A stretch of DNA of 64,000 nt from Acanthaster planci (lineage: Eukaryota; Echinodermata; Asteroidea; Valvatida; Acanthasteridae). The stretch is taken from the NCBI RefSeq assembly GCF_001949145.1, contig NW_019091364.1:801434-865433 (forward strand), in the 5' to 3' direction. Below, piece by piece: positions 50,801-59,455 of this stretch (its first letter is position 1; each line of letters starts with the position of its first letter). The notes beneath the pieces were generated by a model. The model searched no databases and was not told where the DNA came from. It saw nothing but the letters and a program-made list of their open reading frames with translations. Made by a program: the position numbers and the translations under genes.

Positions 50801-53800
50801 GTGTAAAGTACAAAGAGGTTGGAGTATGGAAATCAGGCTTCGAAACGATGAACTGTGGTTCATCAAGAAGGTTGTGCAAATATTTTGGTTTGGAAAATCG
50901 TCAGTGTATTGTCCCATCTTTGAAACTGCTGTATTCTTTTCTTCCCACAGCCCAACGGAACTTCGCCCACGGGCGACCCACTGGTATCTATACGCATGAA
51001 AAGTGACGATAGAGGGCGCTTTGGGTTCAATGTTAAAGGCGGGGCCGAACAAGGCAGTCCAATCATCGTGTCAAGAGTGGCACCAAACACACCAGTATGA
51101 AGATTGCTTGTTTGCTTCGTTTCCTTACAAGTCCAGAAAATATTTGGAAGCATCAGTCCACATACATGTAGGGTCACGAAGACAACAGAGTGACCGATTT
51201 GATTCTTGCTGGTCAATATTTGCTCCTAAGTAGCTTTTCAAAAATCTGCCTCCATCGTGGAGAAAATATTTAAATTGGAATTTTTTCCTCCCTCTCAGGC
51301 CGACCAGTGCATCCCCCGGCTTAATGAAGGTGACCAAATCCTCTTCCTGAATGGTAAAGACCTGACACAGTACACCAATGAGCAAGTGGTCAGTACCATT
51401 CGCTCCATAGGGGAGTTGGGAAACAAAGACCTCTTACTCACTGTCAGACCGAATGGTAAGTGAAGCATTCCAGAGTCATTCCAGAATTGTGGCCTGACCT
51501 TCAACTGTCAACAATTTAGTCGTTTACGAGATTTCTGAAATTTCTCAGCTTGAAATATTTTTATCTCTCCTTTTTCACATTAAAAAAATTGGATGTGGAC
51601 CTTGTGTACCCTAATGCGTCTCAATCTACTTGTAACCATCATACATCTGTCTGTTTTTTTTCAACGTGTAGTTTATGTCGGTGAGGCAGTTGAGGAGGAG
51701 CCAGCCTTTCAGTACATACCAGAGAGCCCTCGTGTGCCCAACGGCGGTATGGAGAGTGACCCACTCGTTGAGTCTATCATGATGCTACAGGAAGGCCTGG
51801 AGAGCGGCATGGCATTAACACTGTTTGAGGTATGTCACGCTTTTCTTCCATTCTTCACCATCTAGTCAAACACGGGGGTCCAATGATTCACGCGTTTGAT
51901 CCGCCTGCAGTGATGCATTGGTTCAAACTCCAGTGGTGCCACGGTGCATCTGTTCCTTGGGCCAAGACGATTTACCAGAATTGGCTCTCTTTCCCCGTGA
52001 AGCATAAGTGGGTACCTTGGAGAGTATCCACCCGGAGCAGAAGCACCCCCGTCATCGGTTGAAAAGAGCCGCATTGGTTGGGAGTGTTCATTTTGTGGGT
52101 AGCGGTGTGACCACAGCAACTGTGACGCGTGCGTTTCCTGGAGCTTCAGGAACCAGCGTAGTTCAGTTCACCCAAAGGAGCCTCCATTGCTAAGAAAATA
52201 GTGCCCTCTCTTGACCCACCAAACTTCTCTAATCACCTGCTGAAGAAAAGGGGTCAAATGGCTCATTGATCAGAGGTAATTAACGGAATCACTTTGCGAC
52301 TCAAACAGTAAAGCACTATAGAGTAGCCAAGTGTGATGTCATTTTGACCGAGGAGTGTCGTGTAGTGCGAGGGAATGAAGTACGTGGACTTGTTGCTTCA
52401 TGCGCTGGTTCTCGCACTGCTGTCTTTTATATATAATTGTGCAAGTGACGTATTCACTTCGTTGCTCTATAGAGTACTGAAGTGACTACTTAACGTACAC
52501 AATTATGTGTGTAAAAGGCATTAGCGCGTGAACCAGAGTGTGAACCAGCGTGTGAACAGCGCGTGAACCAGCGCGTGAATCAGCGCGTGAGTCAGCGCGT
52601 GAACCAGCTTGTTAANNNNNNNNNNNNNNNNNNNNNNNNNNNNNNNNNNNNNNNNNNNNNNNNNNNNNNNNNNNNNNNNNNNNNNNNNNNNNNNNNNNNN
52701 NNNNNNNNNNNNNNNNNNNNNNNNNNNNNNNNNNNNNNNNNNNNNNNNNNNNNNNNNNNNNNNNNNNNNNNNNNNNNNNNNNNNNNNNNNNNNNNNNNNN
52801 NNNNNNNNNNNNNNNNNNNNNNNNNNNNNNNNNNNNNNNNNNNNNNNNNNNNNNNNNNNNNNNNNNNNNNNNNNNNNNNNNNNNNNNNNNNNNNNNNNNN
52901 NNNNNNNNNNNNNNNNNNNNNNNNNNNNNNNNNNNNNNNNNNNNNNNNNNNNNNNNNNNNNNNNNNNNNNNNNNNNNNNNNNNNNNNNNNNNNNNNNNNN
53001 NNNNNNNNNNNNNNNNNNNNNNNNNNNNNNNNNNNNNNNNNNNNNNNNNNNNNNNNNNNNNNNNNNNNNNNNNNNNNNNNNNNNNNNNNNNNNNNNATGT
53101 AAACCAGCGCTCCATTCGTTTGTACAGCACTTAAATGACGTCATACTGCAGTACTCTAAATAAGCACTCATGTTTATTATTATGACTTTCCTATTTCAGG
53201 AAACAAACTGTACAGGGAAACGGACGACCACCTTGTCTGGTTCCCTATCTAGTTTGTTTCATGAGTTGTGTTCAAAAAGCTGCTTCTTCCCCGAGTGATC
53301 CCTGTTCACCACTTCCCAGGTTGCATCATGTACATGTATAATTGGGGCGTGATCCCTGGCTGCAGTGCATTTTAGGTTGCATGGCTTCTGATTAGCGCCC
53401 CGGAACAAAGATAATTGACAAATGGGAAGAGCCTTTAATGTATGGCTGGATAGCTCGTTTGGTAGAGCACCGGTATGGTATTCCGGATGTCGCAGATTCG
53501 AATCCCGCTCCAGTCAATTTCTGTGTTCATCTTTATAATTATTTCCATATTTGTGAGAGGCCTTCTGTCGTCGGCATTCTCCACTGCACAGGAAACATAC
53601 AGCGCCCTCTATATTTGTAATTTTTGTACGACTTTTTTTCTACCAGCAACTGTACAGGAAAAAGCCTGGCATGACAATGAACGCCTGCAGACATCCAGAT
53701 AACATTGCCAAGAACAGATATCGGGATATATCTCCCTGTGAGTCAAAACAAAATTTGCTGGTTTTTCAGATTAAAAAGATACTCAGTTTTAGTGCTACGT

Positions 53801-56655
53801 TATCCTACCAGTTATGATTTTCATTTGATAAAATTATCAAAATCATCGTAATGCACAAAATGGGCTACAGATAAGGACTACTATAGCATTGAATATGATT
53901 AAAATGGAAAATATAGGATTGCGTCATTGATAAACAGGAAGTCTTCCGTGGGATGTTGGAAGTTGAAGGATTTAACCTTTTTGGGATGGATGAGTTGTTC
54001 AGCATCCGTATATAGCATTATGACAGTGAAATTGGTGGTTTGAACATCAGACAGACGAAGATGGAGCTAAAAACAAATTGCACAGGAAATCACAAGTTAA
54101 GAACGCACGATTTCTCACAATTTGAGTGACAATTTAACAAATTGTTCATTTGATTCCAGACGATGCCACAAGGATAACGCTTGAAGGTGCTGAAAGTGGT
54201 GATTACATCAATGCTAACCTAATTAAGGTAACAAGGATGTACTCACGCATTAGTCATGACAGTTCTGTGCATAACATGTTGAATTCACTCACTGTTACTG
54301 AATACGTAACCCGTTACATCTAATCTCTAACGTAAACAACATTTATTCGTATTTGCATTACCAGCCTACGTGCTTGTCCAAGAAACTTTCAATTCATATG
54401 TGTACTACCTTTTTTATTTTCTTGTCACAAATCTCACCCCACAGAACATTACTGAGCAGATTTAGAATCCAAGATTTATCAAATGATCGTTTTCAAAGAT
54501 TGTCATTTCAATCAGTCCAAGGTAATCAGCAATCATTTTGGTTTACTGAAATACTAAATGAAATCCACTTTGTTTTCACCAGTTTCTGGCGATGGAACAA
54601 TGAATTGGTTTATAGATTCTCTGTGCTACTGTAGTCAAGGATTTCTTTAAAAATTTATTTCTTTCCTGTTTGATTTCTAAGATGGAGATTCCTGTGAGCA
54701 ACATTACCAACCTCTACATAGCAGCTCAGGGCCCTCTACCAAACACCTGTGGGGATTTCTGGTACATGGTTTGGGAACAAGAGTGTTCACTGATTGCCAT
54801 GCTCACCACCAATGTGGAGAGGGGAAGGGTGAGTGGTAGGGATCTCTATCATGGGGTCTGTGTGGGTGTCTGACAAGAGCTTTTTCTGGGTATCTGACCT
54901 AGGATGTGTCATGGTTTCTGATCAAGAACCTCAGTTTTTGCTCAGGTGTTTGACAAGTTTAGTCTGGGTGTACGACTAGGGCCCTGTCTCGGTTTCTGAC
55001 CGAAACCTAAATTAGTTAGCGTGTTTGACAAGGGTACGGTCTGGATGTCCGACGGGTTCCTGTCTAGATTACTGATGGGATTTGTTGATCAAACGGGGGT
55101 TTTGTCTGGGTGCTTGGCAAGGAATTTATCCGGATATGCAACCAAGGTTGCGTCTGGTTGTTTGACCAAAGCTCTGTCTTAGTATCTTATGGGTCAAGGA
55201 TGCCTTTGGAAATGTACTGTCTTGATGTGCAACTTGTTTATGTGTTGTCTTGGTAACGACCCCAGGTCAAGTGTCACAAGTACTGGCCAGAGCTAGGTCA
55301 GAAGTTGTTATACCCTCCCCACCTGGAGGTGGCGTGTACAGGGTCTGAGGAGACACCATCCTTCGCCTACAGGGACTTCATGATCACTCATACAGAGGTA
55401 AGCGTGGTGGGAATGATGCATTACTTTGTCACAGGGTCATAATGCCTGGATTCATTCTTTGATCATTAATGAAAGTTCAGTTGATTATGGGAATAGCTGA
55501 GCTGTGGTGTCAGACTTTTATGCAAAACAAACCTCATGGCTAGACAACACAGACTTTGGGGACATGGCTTTGTTGAACTTCACTGAACTCGGGTGATGCT
55601 TTTAGAGTTTGAATTGTTTACGAGGTCCACTCATGTAACCATATCCAACGATGATTGTATGAACTTGATGTAACTATGTGGCCAGTAGTTGCAATGGAAA
55701 GTGTATGCCCTTCCATCTCCAGAAGTTCTTAAATTTGCCATCAATATAAATAATAACGAAACTTTAAACTTACCACATGATTTCTTATATGAAGTACCTC
55801 CTTTTTTGTCGGATGTGTTGGAATCTTTTAACATTTTGGTATTTCCTGAATATGCGTACAATTTGTAGACTGGTGAAACTCGCAAGGTGCTTCAAATGCA
55901 ATACATAGCGTGGCCCGACCATGGGGTGCCAGACGACTCATCTGACTTCCTGGATTTCGTAATCAGAGTCAGACAGCACAGAGTTGGCACCACAGCACCT
56001 ACATTAGTACATTGCAGGTAAACATGATTTGGATTGGATATTGATTGGATATTGATTGAGAGATTGAGTTTTGAAACTAATTCCTGAAGATCTGTCATGT
56101 TTAATTGGCATTCAATTTCTATTCTCTTCTCTTCTGAAATAGAGGGTAAGAACTTCAGGACCATTCATCTGACTACCTCTTACCCAATTAAATAGTGGTC
56201 AGTTTAAGCCATTTTTGAATGTCCGCTTTAGTTTTAGCGATTTTCAGTTTTTTTCCTACGTCATTCACTTGATCAGTTTTTATTCTTCCTCTCATCCAGT
56301 GCTGGAATTGGTCGGACGGGAGTCCTCATCACCATGGAGACAGCAATGTGTCTCATCGAGAGCAACCAGCCAGTCTACCCACTGGACATTGTCCGGACGA
56401 TGCGTGACCAACGAGCCATGCTGATCCAGACGACAGCCCAGTATCGGTTTGTGTGTGAGGCCGTCCTTCGCGTCTACATGGGTAAGCAGGCTAGAAATAA
56501 GCCCACTTAGAGTCAGTCATGGTTATTTACTTTGTGTAGTGATTTACTTCAACTTAGAGAGCAATAACAAAGGTGGAACTTCCCTTTTTTTCTTCACAGA
56601 GGGGATTGTAGGCCCCCTTGATGAGTTCAAGACGAACGGCCACCGAGATTCTTAA
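26707..56655 (+). CDS. PTPN4: FERM-PDZ protein tyrosine phosphatase, PTPN3/PTPN4 pro-orthologue, complete coding region
   Basis: This is a cytosolic tyrosine phosphatase that docks at the membrane cytoskeleton through FERM and PDZ domains. Coding exons: 26707-26841, 33974-34130, 34388-34505, 42208-42260, 43019-43139, 43364-43451, 43895-44047, 44199-44365, 44828-44899, 47072-47191, 48815-48877 (tentative), 49957-50080, 50951-51094, 51299-51455, 51672-51829, 53647-53737, 54160-54227, 54682-54828, 55266-55397, 55869-56017, 56300-56481 and 56600-56655. All are GT-AG and phase-consistent, giving 884 residues (863 without 48815-48877; human PTPN4 is about 926). Approximate domains: FERM 27-330, FERM-adjacent 331-355, linker, PDZ 466-552 (GFNVKGG), PTP 610-870. 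Catalytic parts are intact: WPDHG (general-acid Asp773), [10 protein letters not shown] (Cys805, Arg811) and QTTAQYRF. One gene probably stands for both vertebrate PTPN3 and PTPN4; the gene symbol reflects the TMEM177 neighbour. Confidence 0.95.
26842..33973 (+). other. PTPN3/4 intron 1 (7.1 kb)
   Basis: No extra exon is needed for the frame and none is seen. The intron carries a 69-72 bp tandem duplication at 28768-28913, ACATGTAC patches near 29092-29190, and T-rich runs at about 27870 and 30900. Confidence 0.7.
28768..28913. repeat. Tandem duplication of about 70 bp
   Basis: Two adjacent copies start at about 28770 and 28839. Both contain TATGCTTTTGGAAGAG, CTGTACTTTGAGAAGCTTGG and an ACATGTAC end. 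The second has a small insertion and a few substitutions. Confidence 0.85.
33974..34130 (+). CDS. PTPN4: PTPN3/4 coding exon 2 (FERM F1)
   Basis: Residues 46-98 contain [21 protein letters not shown], the F1 (ubiquitin-like) core of FERM proteins, and [12 protein letters not shown]. The acceptor is TTTGCAG, the donor GTCAGT, and the exit phase is 1. Confidence 0.95.
34388..34505 (+). CDS. PTPN4: PTPN3/4 coding exon 3 (FERM F1-F2)
   Basis: The exon encodes [20 protein letters not shown] then [18 protein letters not shown], the highly conserved F1/F2 junction of 4.1-family FERM domains. The acceptor is ACTCAG, the donor GTAAGG, and the exit phase is 2. Confidence 0.95.
34506..42207 (+). other. 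PTPN3/4 intron 3 (7.7 kb)
   Basis: This is the largest intron. No exon is missing between LLEG-R and LTCSFN. It contains a MITE copy at 40005-40236. I see no other gene. Confidence 0.7.
40005..40236. mobile_element. MITE copy A (GGCAGATC family), in PTPN3/4 intron 3
   Basis: Ends are inverted: CAAAAGGGCAGATC on the left and the reverse complement of CAAAGGGAAGATC on the right. G-rich and C-rich blocks lie just inside the two ends. The interior (GGGGCTTTTTACA and flanks) matches the element at 59456-59710 read on the other strand. There is no coding capacity. Confidence 0.6.
42208..42260 (+). CDS. PTPN4: PTPN3/4 coding exon 4 (FERM F2)
   Basis: A 53-nt exon encodes [17 protein letters not shown], matching the conserved alpha-helix of F2 (AALLAS.VQ in vertebrates). 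It enters in phase 2 after TACAG and leaves in phase 1 at GTCAGT. Confidence 0.93.
43019..43139 (+). CDS. PTPN4: PTPN3/4 coding exon 5 (FERM F2)
   Basis: The exon encodes [19 protein letters not shown] and the following helix to LHKAN. ELGDYD is a hallmark of 4.1-type FERM domains. The acceptor is CTTCAG, the donor GTAAGT, and the exit phase is 2. Confidence 0.95.
43171..43261. repeat. Two-copy tandem duplication, period 52 bp
   Basis: TAGTTTAGGATGTCCACTGA followed by AAGGGTACCAGTTTT appears at 43171 and again at 43223. It lies about 30 bp into intron 5 of the phosphatase. Confidence 0.85.
43364..43451 (+). CDS. PTPN4: PTPN3/4 coding exon 6 (FERM F2-F3)
   Basis: The exon encodes [20 protein letters not shown] and YGVDFHNAR, the end of F2 leading into the PH-like F3 lobe. 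The acceptor is ATCTAG, the donor GTAATG, and the exit phase is 0. Confidence 0.94.
43895..44047 (+). CDS. PTPN4: PTPN3/4 coding exon 7 (FERM F3)
   Basis: This 51-codon exon holds F3: [20 protein letters not shown], then [17 protein letters not shown], the standard F3 strands. Both borders are phase 0 (CTCCAG acceptor, GTAAGG donor). Confidence 0.96.
44199..44365 (+). CDS. PTPN4: PTPN3/4 coding exon 8 (end of FERM F3)
   Basis: The exon encodes the terminal F3 helix [20 protein letters not shown] followed by LGSKFRY, exactly the pattern of FERM C-lobes. It exits in phase 2 at GTGAGG. Confidence 0.96.
44828..44899 (+). CDS. PTPN4: PTPN3/4 coding exon 9 (FERM-adjacent region)
   Basis: The 72-nt exon encodes [20 protein letters not shown] and REFQ. 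GRTE(Y/V)Q starts the FERM-adjacent regulatory segment. It enters and leaves in phase 2, opening the phase-2 linker region. Confidence 0.94.
44900..47071 (+). other. PTPN3/4 intron 9 holding a candidate cassette exon
   Basis: The intron is 2.2 kb. In the vertebrate order the frame goes directly from REFQ-R to SPSK, so this stretch is intronic in the basic transcript. It contains the GC-rich candidate exon at 45496-45741 and nothing else recognisable. Confidence 0.6.
45496..45741 (+). CDS. Candidate 246-nt cassette exon of PTPN3/4 (linker insert)
   Basis: A stop-free, GC- and CpG-rich block follows the acceptor CCACAG and ends at ATG before GTAATA. It is 82 codons long, enters in phase 2 and leaves in phase 2, so it fits between exons 9 and 10 without changing frame; without splicing it stops immediately after the donor. 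The insert would be rich in Ser, Pro and Cys with a run of seven Gly ([12 protein letters not shown]). No vertebrate counterpart is known to me. The base composition contrasts with the AT-rich introns around it. Expression is unproven, and the donor is only moderate. Confidence 0.45.
47072..47191 (+). CDS. PTPN4: PTPN3/4 coding exon 10 (linker)
   Basis: The exon encodes [20 protein letters not shown] and [20 protein letters not shown]. The RSPSK and ETxSLPSR parts match the vertebrate PTPN4 linker (RSPSKP, ETQSLPSR). It is basic and serine-rich, a likely phosphorylation and 14-3-3 type region by inference. Both borders are phase 2; the donor is GTAAGT. Confidence 0.9.
47352..47411 (+). CDS. 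Candidate 60-nt exon, tandem copy of the 3' half of exon 10
   Basis: After an acceptor TTAACAG comes a 20-codon frame containing [16 protein letters not shown], which matches [15 protein letters not shown] of exon 10 at nine of 15 residues. The donor and the first intron bases are also duplicated (GTAAGTTAACCCAGGTT against GTAAGTCAACCCAGGTT). The copy enters and leaves in phase 2 and has no internal stop, so it could be an extra or mutually exclusive exon. It could also be an inactive relic. Confidence 0.5.
48815..48877 (+). CDS. PTPN4: Putative PTPN3/4 exon 11 (63 nt, linker)
   Basis: Strong splice sites (pyrimidine-rich tract ending CCACAG; donor ACG before GTGAGT) enclose 21 phase 2-2 codons encoding [20 protein letters not shown]. 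The PGSPN element recalls the PPGTPN of the vertebrate linker at a similar place. I include it in the gene model as tentative; it can be skipped without frame change. Confidence 0.55.
49926..49953 (+). repeat. TCTG microsatellite acting as polypyrimidine tract of exon 12
   Basis: A (TCTG)n run with one TGTG interruption sits directly before the TTGCAG acceptor of exon 12. Length changes here could alter the use of this exon. Confidence 0.7.
49957..50080 (+). CDS. PTPN4: PTPN3/4 coding exon 12 (linker)
   Basis: The exon encodes [20 protein letters not shown], then DDGGS-type acidic sequence and [15 protein letters not shown]. It joins the linker to the PDZ exons, entering in phase 2 and leaving in phase 0 at GTAAGC. 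Confidence 0.88.
50951..51094 (+). CDS. PTPN4: PTPN3/4 coding exon 13 (PDZ, first half)
   Basis: The exon encodes [20 protein letters not shown] followed by [20 protein letters not shown]. The RFGFNVKGG stretch is the PDZ carboxylate-binding loop (GFGF type) of PTPN3/PTPN4. Both borders are phase 0. Confidence 0.96.
51299..51455 (+). CDS. PTPN4: PTPN3/4 coding exon 14 (PDZ, second half)
   Basis: The exon encodes [20 protein letters not shown], then [15 protein letters not shown] and LLLTVRPN. It completes the PDZ fold: RLNEGDQ, NGKDL and the alpha-B helix with the peptide-contacting region. Exit is in phase 1 at GTAAGT. Confidence 0.96.
51672..51829 (+). CDS. PTPN4: PTPN3/4 coding exon 15 (PDZ-PTP linker)
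   Basis: The exon encodes [20 protein letters not shown] and [23 protein letters not shown] and the LxEGLxxGxxLTxF helix match the vertebrate PDZ-PTP linker, which in human PTPN4 is reported to regulate catalysis. The acceptor is CGTGTAG, the donor GTATGT, and the exit phase is 0. Confidence 0.95.
52525..52615. repeat. GCGTGAACCA minisatellite at the edge of the gap
   Basis: Roughly seven imperfect copies of a 12-bp unit close to GCGCGTGAACCA run directly into the gap. After the gap the first bases (AAACCAGCGC) resemble the same unit, so the array probably fills or caused it. Confidence 0.8.
52616..53096. other. Assembly gap (481 N)
   Basis: Only N characters. Any apparent open frame through this block is an artefact. 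It lies inside intron 15 of the phosphatase. Confidence 0.99.
53444..53515 (+). repeat. tRNA-like sequence (72 nt), probably the head of a tRNA-derived SINE or a tRNA pseudogene
   Basis: The acceptor stem pairs over all seven positions (GGCTGGA with TCCAGTC, one G-T), and the D stem GCTC/GAGC is perfect. A-box TAGCTCGTTTGGTAGAGC and B-box GATTCGAATCCC are clear. The anticodon stem has one mismatch and the loop ATGGTAT would give anticodon GGT. The T stem has two A-C mismatches. The decayed T stem, the eukaryote-atypical GGT anticodon and the intronic position favour a SINE-type copy over a working tRNA gene. Confidence 0.7.
53647..53737 (+). CDS. PTPN4: PTPN3/4 coding exon 16 (start of PTP domain)
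   Basis: The exon encodes [20 protein letters not shown] and [20 protein letters not shown] is the phosphotyrosine-recognition start of classical PTP domains. Exit is in phase 1 at GTGAGT. Confidence 0.96.
54160..54227 (+). CDS. PTPN4: PTPN3/4 coding exon 17 (PTP)
   Basis: The exon encodes [20 protein letters not shown] and IK. DYINAN is conserved in nearly all classical PTPs. The acceptor is TTCCAG, the donor GTAACA, and the exit phase is 0. Confidence 0.95.
54682..54828 (+). CDS. PTPN4: PTPN3/4 coding exon 18 (PTP)
   Basis: The exon encodes [20 protein letters not shown] and [12 protein letters not shown], covering the classical motifs YIA.QGP, T..DFW.M.WE and I.MLT...E.G. Both borders are phase 0. 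Confidence 0.96.
54850..55200. repeat. Degenerate intronic minisatellite around GTCTGGGTGT-TTGACAAG
   Basis: Loose repeats of about 30-45 bp contain variants of TGTCTGGGTGT and GTTTGACAAGG through most of intron 18. The copies have diverged too far for an exact unit to be given. Confidence 0.6.
55266..55397 (+). CDS. PTPN4: PTPN3/4 coding exon 19 (PTP)
   Basis: The exon encodes [20 protein letters not shown] and the following strands to FMITHTE. KCHKYWP is the usual PTP motif K..YWP. Both borders are phase 0; the middle part is the least conserved portion of the domain. Confidence 0.94.
55869..56017 (+). CDS. PTPN4: PTPN3/4 coding exon 20 (WPD loop and catalytic Cys)
   Basis: The exon encodes [20 protein letters not shown] and ends at LVHC. 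It carries the WPD-loop aspartate (residue 773) and the nucleophilic cysteine (residue 805) as its last complete codon; the next codon is split across the intron. Confidence 0.97.
56300..56481 (+). CDS. PTPN4: PTPN3/4 coding exon 21 (P-loop arginine and Q-loop)
   Basis: The exon continues the signature as [20 protein letters not shown] and later carries [20 protein letters not shown] and the [11 protein letters not shown] helix. All residues needed for catalysis are present. Exit is in phase 1 at GTAAGC. Confidence 0.97.
56600..56655 (+). CDS. PTPN4: PTPN3/4 coding exon 22 (C-terminus)
   Basis: After TTCACAG the exon encodes [18 protein letters not shown] and the stop TAA at 56653-56655. The EEG(F/I)V(K/G)PL-like motif matches the short C-terminus of vertebrate PTPN4. 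Confidence 0.95.
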
Positions 56656-57091
56656 CACTTCTTTCTCTCCACCCCTCACATCCCACCCCCCAAACACTTC
56701 GACCCATCCCTGAAGACTGTACCCTCCCGAGCCTCTTCAGTTGACCCAGCTACACTGCCGACCTTGGCCAATAGCCTAAGTAGTCGGCAGAATAAAAACT
56801 CATCTTGAAAATGAAATGAACAAAAGCTAGGCCTACTTGCTCCTGCTCCATGCTATCCAGTAGCCAGTGAGAAAACAAAATCCCTGATGGGATCACTCAG
56901 ACAGGATTCAAACCCATGACCATCTACTTAGAAAGGCATCTGTCTCAGCCGAGCTTGCCAAGGTTGATGTGTCCAATGTGAGGCCAACATAATACTGGAG
57001 ATATCAGTCAGTATGGAATGGAAAAGCCTTGTACATCTGCTCAATGTGTATTGCCAAATGAGTATGGCTTAAGAGGGGCACCTTTTCAGAC

Positions 57092-57267
57092 TTTCTGTAC
57101 CGGTGTGGCAGTCTCAGCTGTCTCAGCGATCCCCCTGAATAGCCGGACATTAAACGGACGACTTTCCCATTGTTGTGCGCAGAGATGGCATGACGTATTT
57201 TACCATATTTGGTAAGGGGGACCGCTGAGACCGGAAAACAGCAGAGACCGCCACACCGGATCAGAAA
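57092..57267. mobile_element. Short MITE with 24-bp inverted ends in the PTPN3/4 3' UTR
   Basis: TTTCTGTACCGGTGTGGCAG and its continuation on the left match, inverted, the right end reading TTTCTGATCCGGTGTGGCGG on the other strand. The element is about 176 bp and non-coding. Confidence 0.7.
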
Positions 57268-59455
57268 ATACTGCATAAATGCCTAGTTGAAAGCAAGTCA
57301 CATTCTTTGTCGCCAGGGCAGTGTGTGAACTGTGAAATGTCTTGAGTCTGAATCTTCAGTGTTTTTGCTTCCATTTTGGTTGTTCAACACGTGGCGTATA
57401 AAGAAGCAATCGGCCAACCAGGAAAGCCTTACCATATGTAGACCTCTGTGAAATATCAACTGCACGTTCAGTACAATTCTCATCACCAGTTTGAACCGAG
57501 ATCAAGATTACTATAGAGAAAGGGAGTCTAATATATAAAGTTTTTGGACATGTAGATCGTGTTGCTTGGAAGTTAAAGTTTGGGTAGTGTCCTCTGTTAT
57601 AGGTGGAAGACTTTGCTTAATTTTGTTTGTTATGTCTTGTTTTTGCTTTTTTTTTCATTTGTTTCGTTTTAAACAAAACCTTGTTAGTTGAAATCAAACT
57701 ATTTATTATTTGTAAAATACTTCTTTATAGTCAATATTTTTAATCATCTTTCAAATCGTGTCATGTTTATGACTTGTATCACTGAAATTATACACTCTCA
57801 CCTTTTTTTAAATGTTACTGTTCTGTTTCAGATGATTGTCCAAAGTTTCAACAAGGTAACTATCACAAATCTAATAATCTGATTTTCTCCTACTCAAACT
57901 CGCAGAAATGGTAGCACAAAATTCTACCCAGCTAAAATTTACACACCGTTTAAATAACATGCACTGTCATGTACATTACACAGCTAACTCCCCCCCCCCA
58001 AAAAAAACACACAGGGATATTTGGGTTACATTGGACATGAACGTAAGAGGGTCCTTCAGTTTGGCTTCCAAGCCAATACACATTTAACAAGTTTTATCTC
58101 TTTATTTTCTCCTTTGAAGTTCCCATCAGTCATACCTCCCCATCCTCAACCCCCCCCTCATTTGTGTGTTTGTATTTGTTTTCTCCAGAGGTTGTGACCT
58201 TGTAAATAGTTGATAAAAGGAATTTAGTAAGGAGCTTTAACTTCAAAAGGTGCTTTTTTGGAAAAAAAGTTATAATTTTTACACACAGTGTGTTGTCATG
58301 CTTTTTTGGATTAATTTATGTTGCAGTCCAAAGGTTTGGCTAGAGAATTATGATGTCTGTTTCCCTTGTAAAAGATCACAAGTGGTTGTAGAAATGAAGG
58401 GATAAACAGAGAAATCAGGAAAATGTCCACACTTCAGCTGTAAGCACAGCTTTGAAAACGTTTGACAAATTATAAAAGTTGCTCACTTGAAAATGCAAAT
58501 GGAGGAAAGATATTATACTGTATCGTGAAATTCAAGAAATCAGAGAAATCCAGAAACTTATGGAAGTTTGGAATTTAAACTTATTTGAAGTCACCAAATT
58601 GTGTTATGTCTAGAATTAGCCACGATGTGAAAATCGTGAATAGTTTCAACATCCACTCCTTGCTGATCCATGACCAGTTCATGCCAAACTTCCATGATTA
58701 TATGTGAAAATAACATGTCAACGTTCATGGATTTGCCAAGAGAGATACATCGTAATGGATCAGTGTTTGATAGACTGTCTTCATCAGCACTCAACTTAAG
58801 GCCTTCTGCTCTCACAAGAGTGAGCGTTATTTGGATATGCCAAAAAAATCTACCAGAATGCATGTACATTAAAAGCCAAACATCCTGTACAAAGATTATT
58901 TTTTTTAAATGTATGTACAAAGGACGAGTAAATACTTCAAAAGAAATCAGATGTTTGGAGTTTGAATATTAAGTTGGAATGCTGAGATTTGTGTTATTTT
59001 TGTTTGGTTCTCTTTATGAAGTGACTGTTGTCATGGTGATTGTCTGTGGTTCTGTTATTTATTGTGTGGTCCAGATATGCACACATTTCACACTATAACA
59101 ACAGCGAAATGGCAATTTTGAAGATCACCAAATTTATGCAGTGTCAGAAATCAGATTGAAATGTTTGAAATTAGCACCTGATTACAGATCGGTTTTAAGA
59201 GGAATCACGATACAAAGATACCTCTTATCCTGAAGAGCAGCACTTGAAGACAAGTCTATTTTACTGTCTGACTGTTGATGATGTTAAATTGTCTTGGAAA
59301 TTGGTATGAAGTGCAAAATGTTGGTTTACGGAGTGGAAGCTGCAAGATGCCCATAGATGTGCACAAAGAATCGACTGCTCAGGAACTTTGGGAGAAAATG
59401 AATATGATCATTTTCCTCCTGTTAAAAATATGGTTACCTCGCCTACACCCTCTGA

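Larger units (their letters stand above)
51830..53646 (+). other. PTPN3/4 intron 15 with minisatellite, assembly gap and tRNA-like element
   Basis: Exon 15 ends in LFE and exon 16 begins [10 protein letters not shown], which are contiguous in vertebrate PTPN4, so the gap hides no required exon. Inverted words flank the gap on its left (ATAATTGTG at about 52433 and CACAATTAT at about 52498), suggesting another small foldback element. Confidence 0.75.

Noticed and set aside
52521-53171. Long open frames of 172-216 codons on both strands
   Set aside because: They exist only because the N block contains no stop codons.
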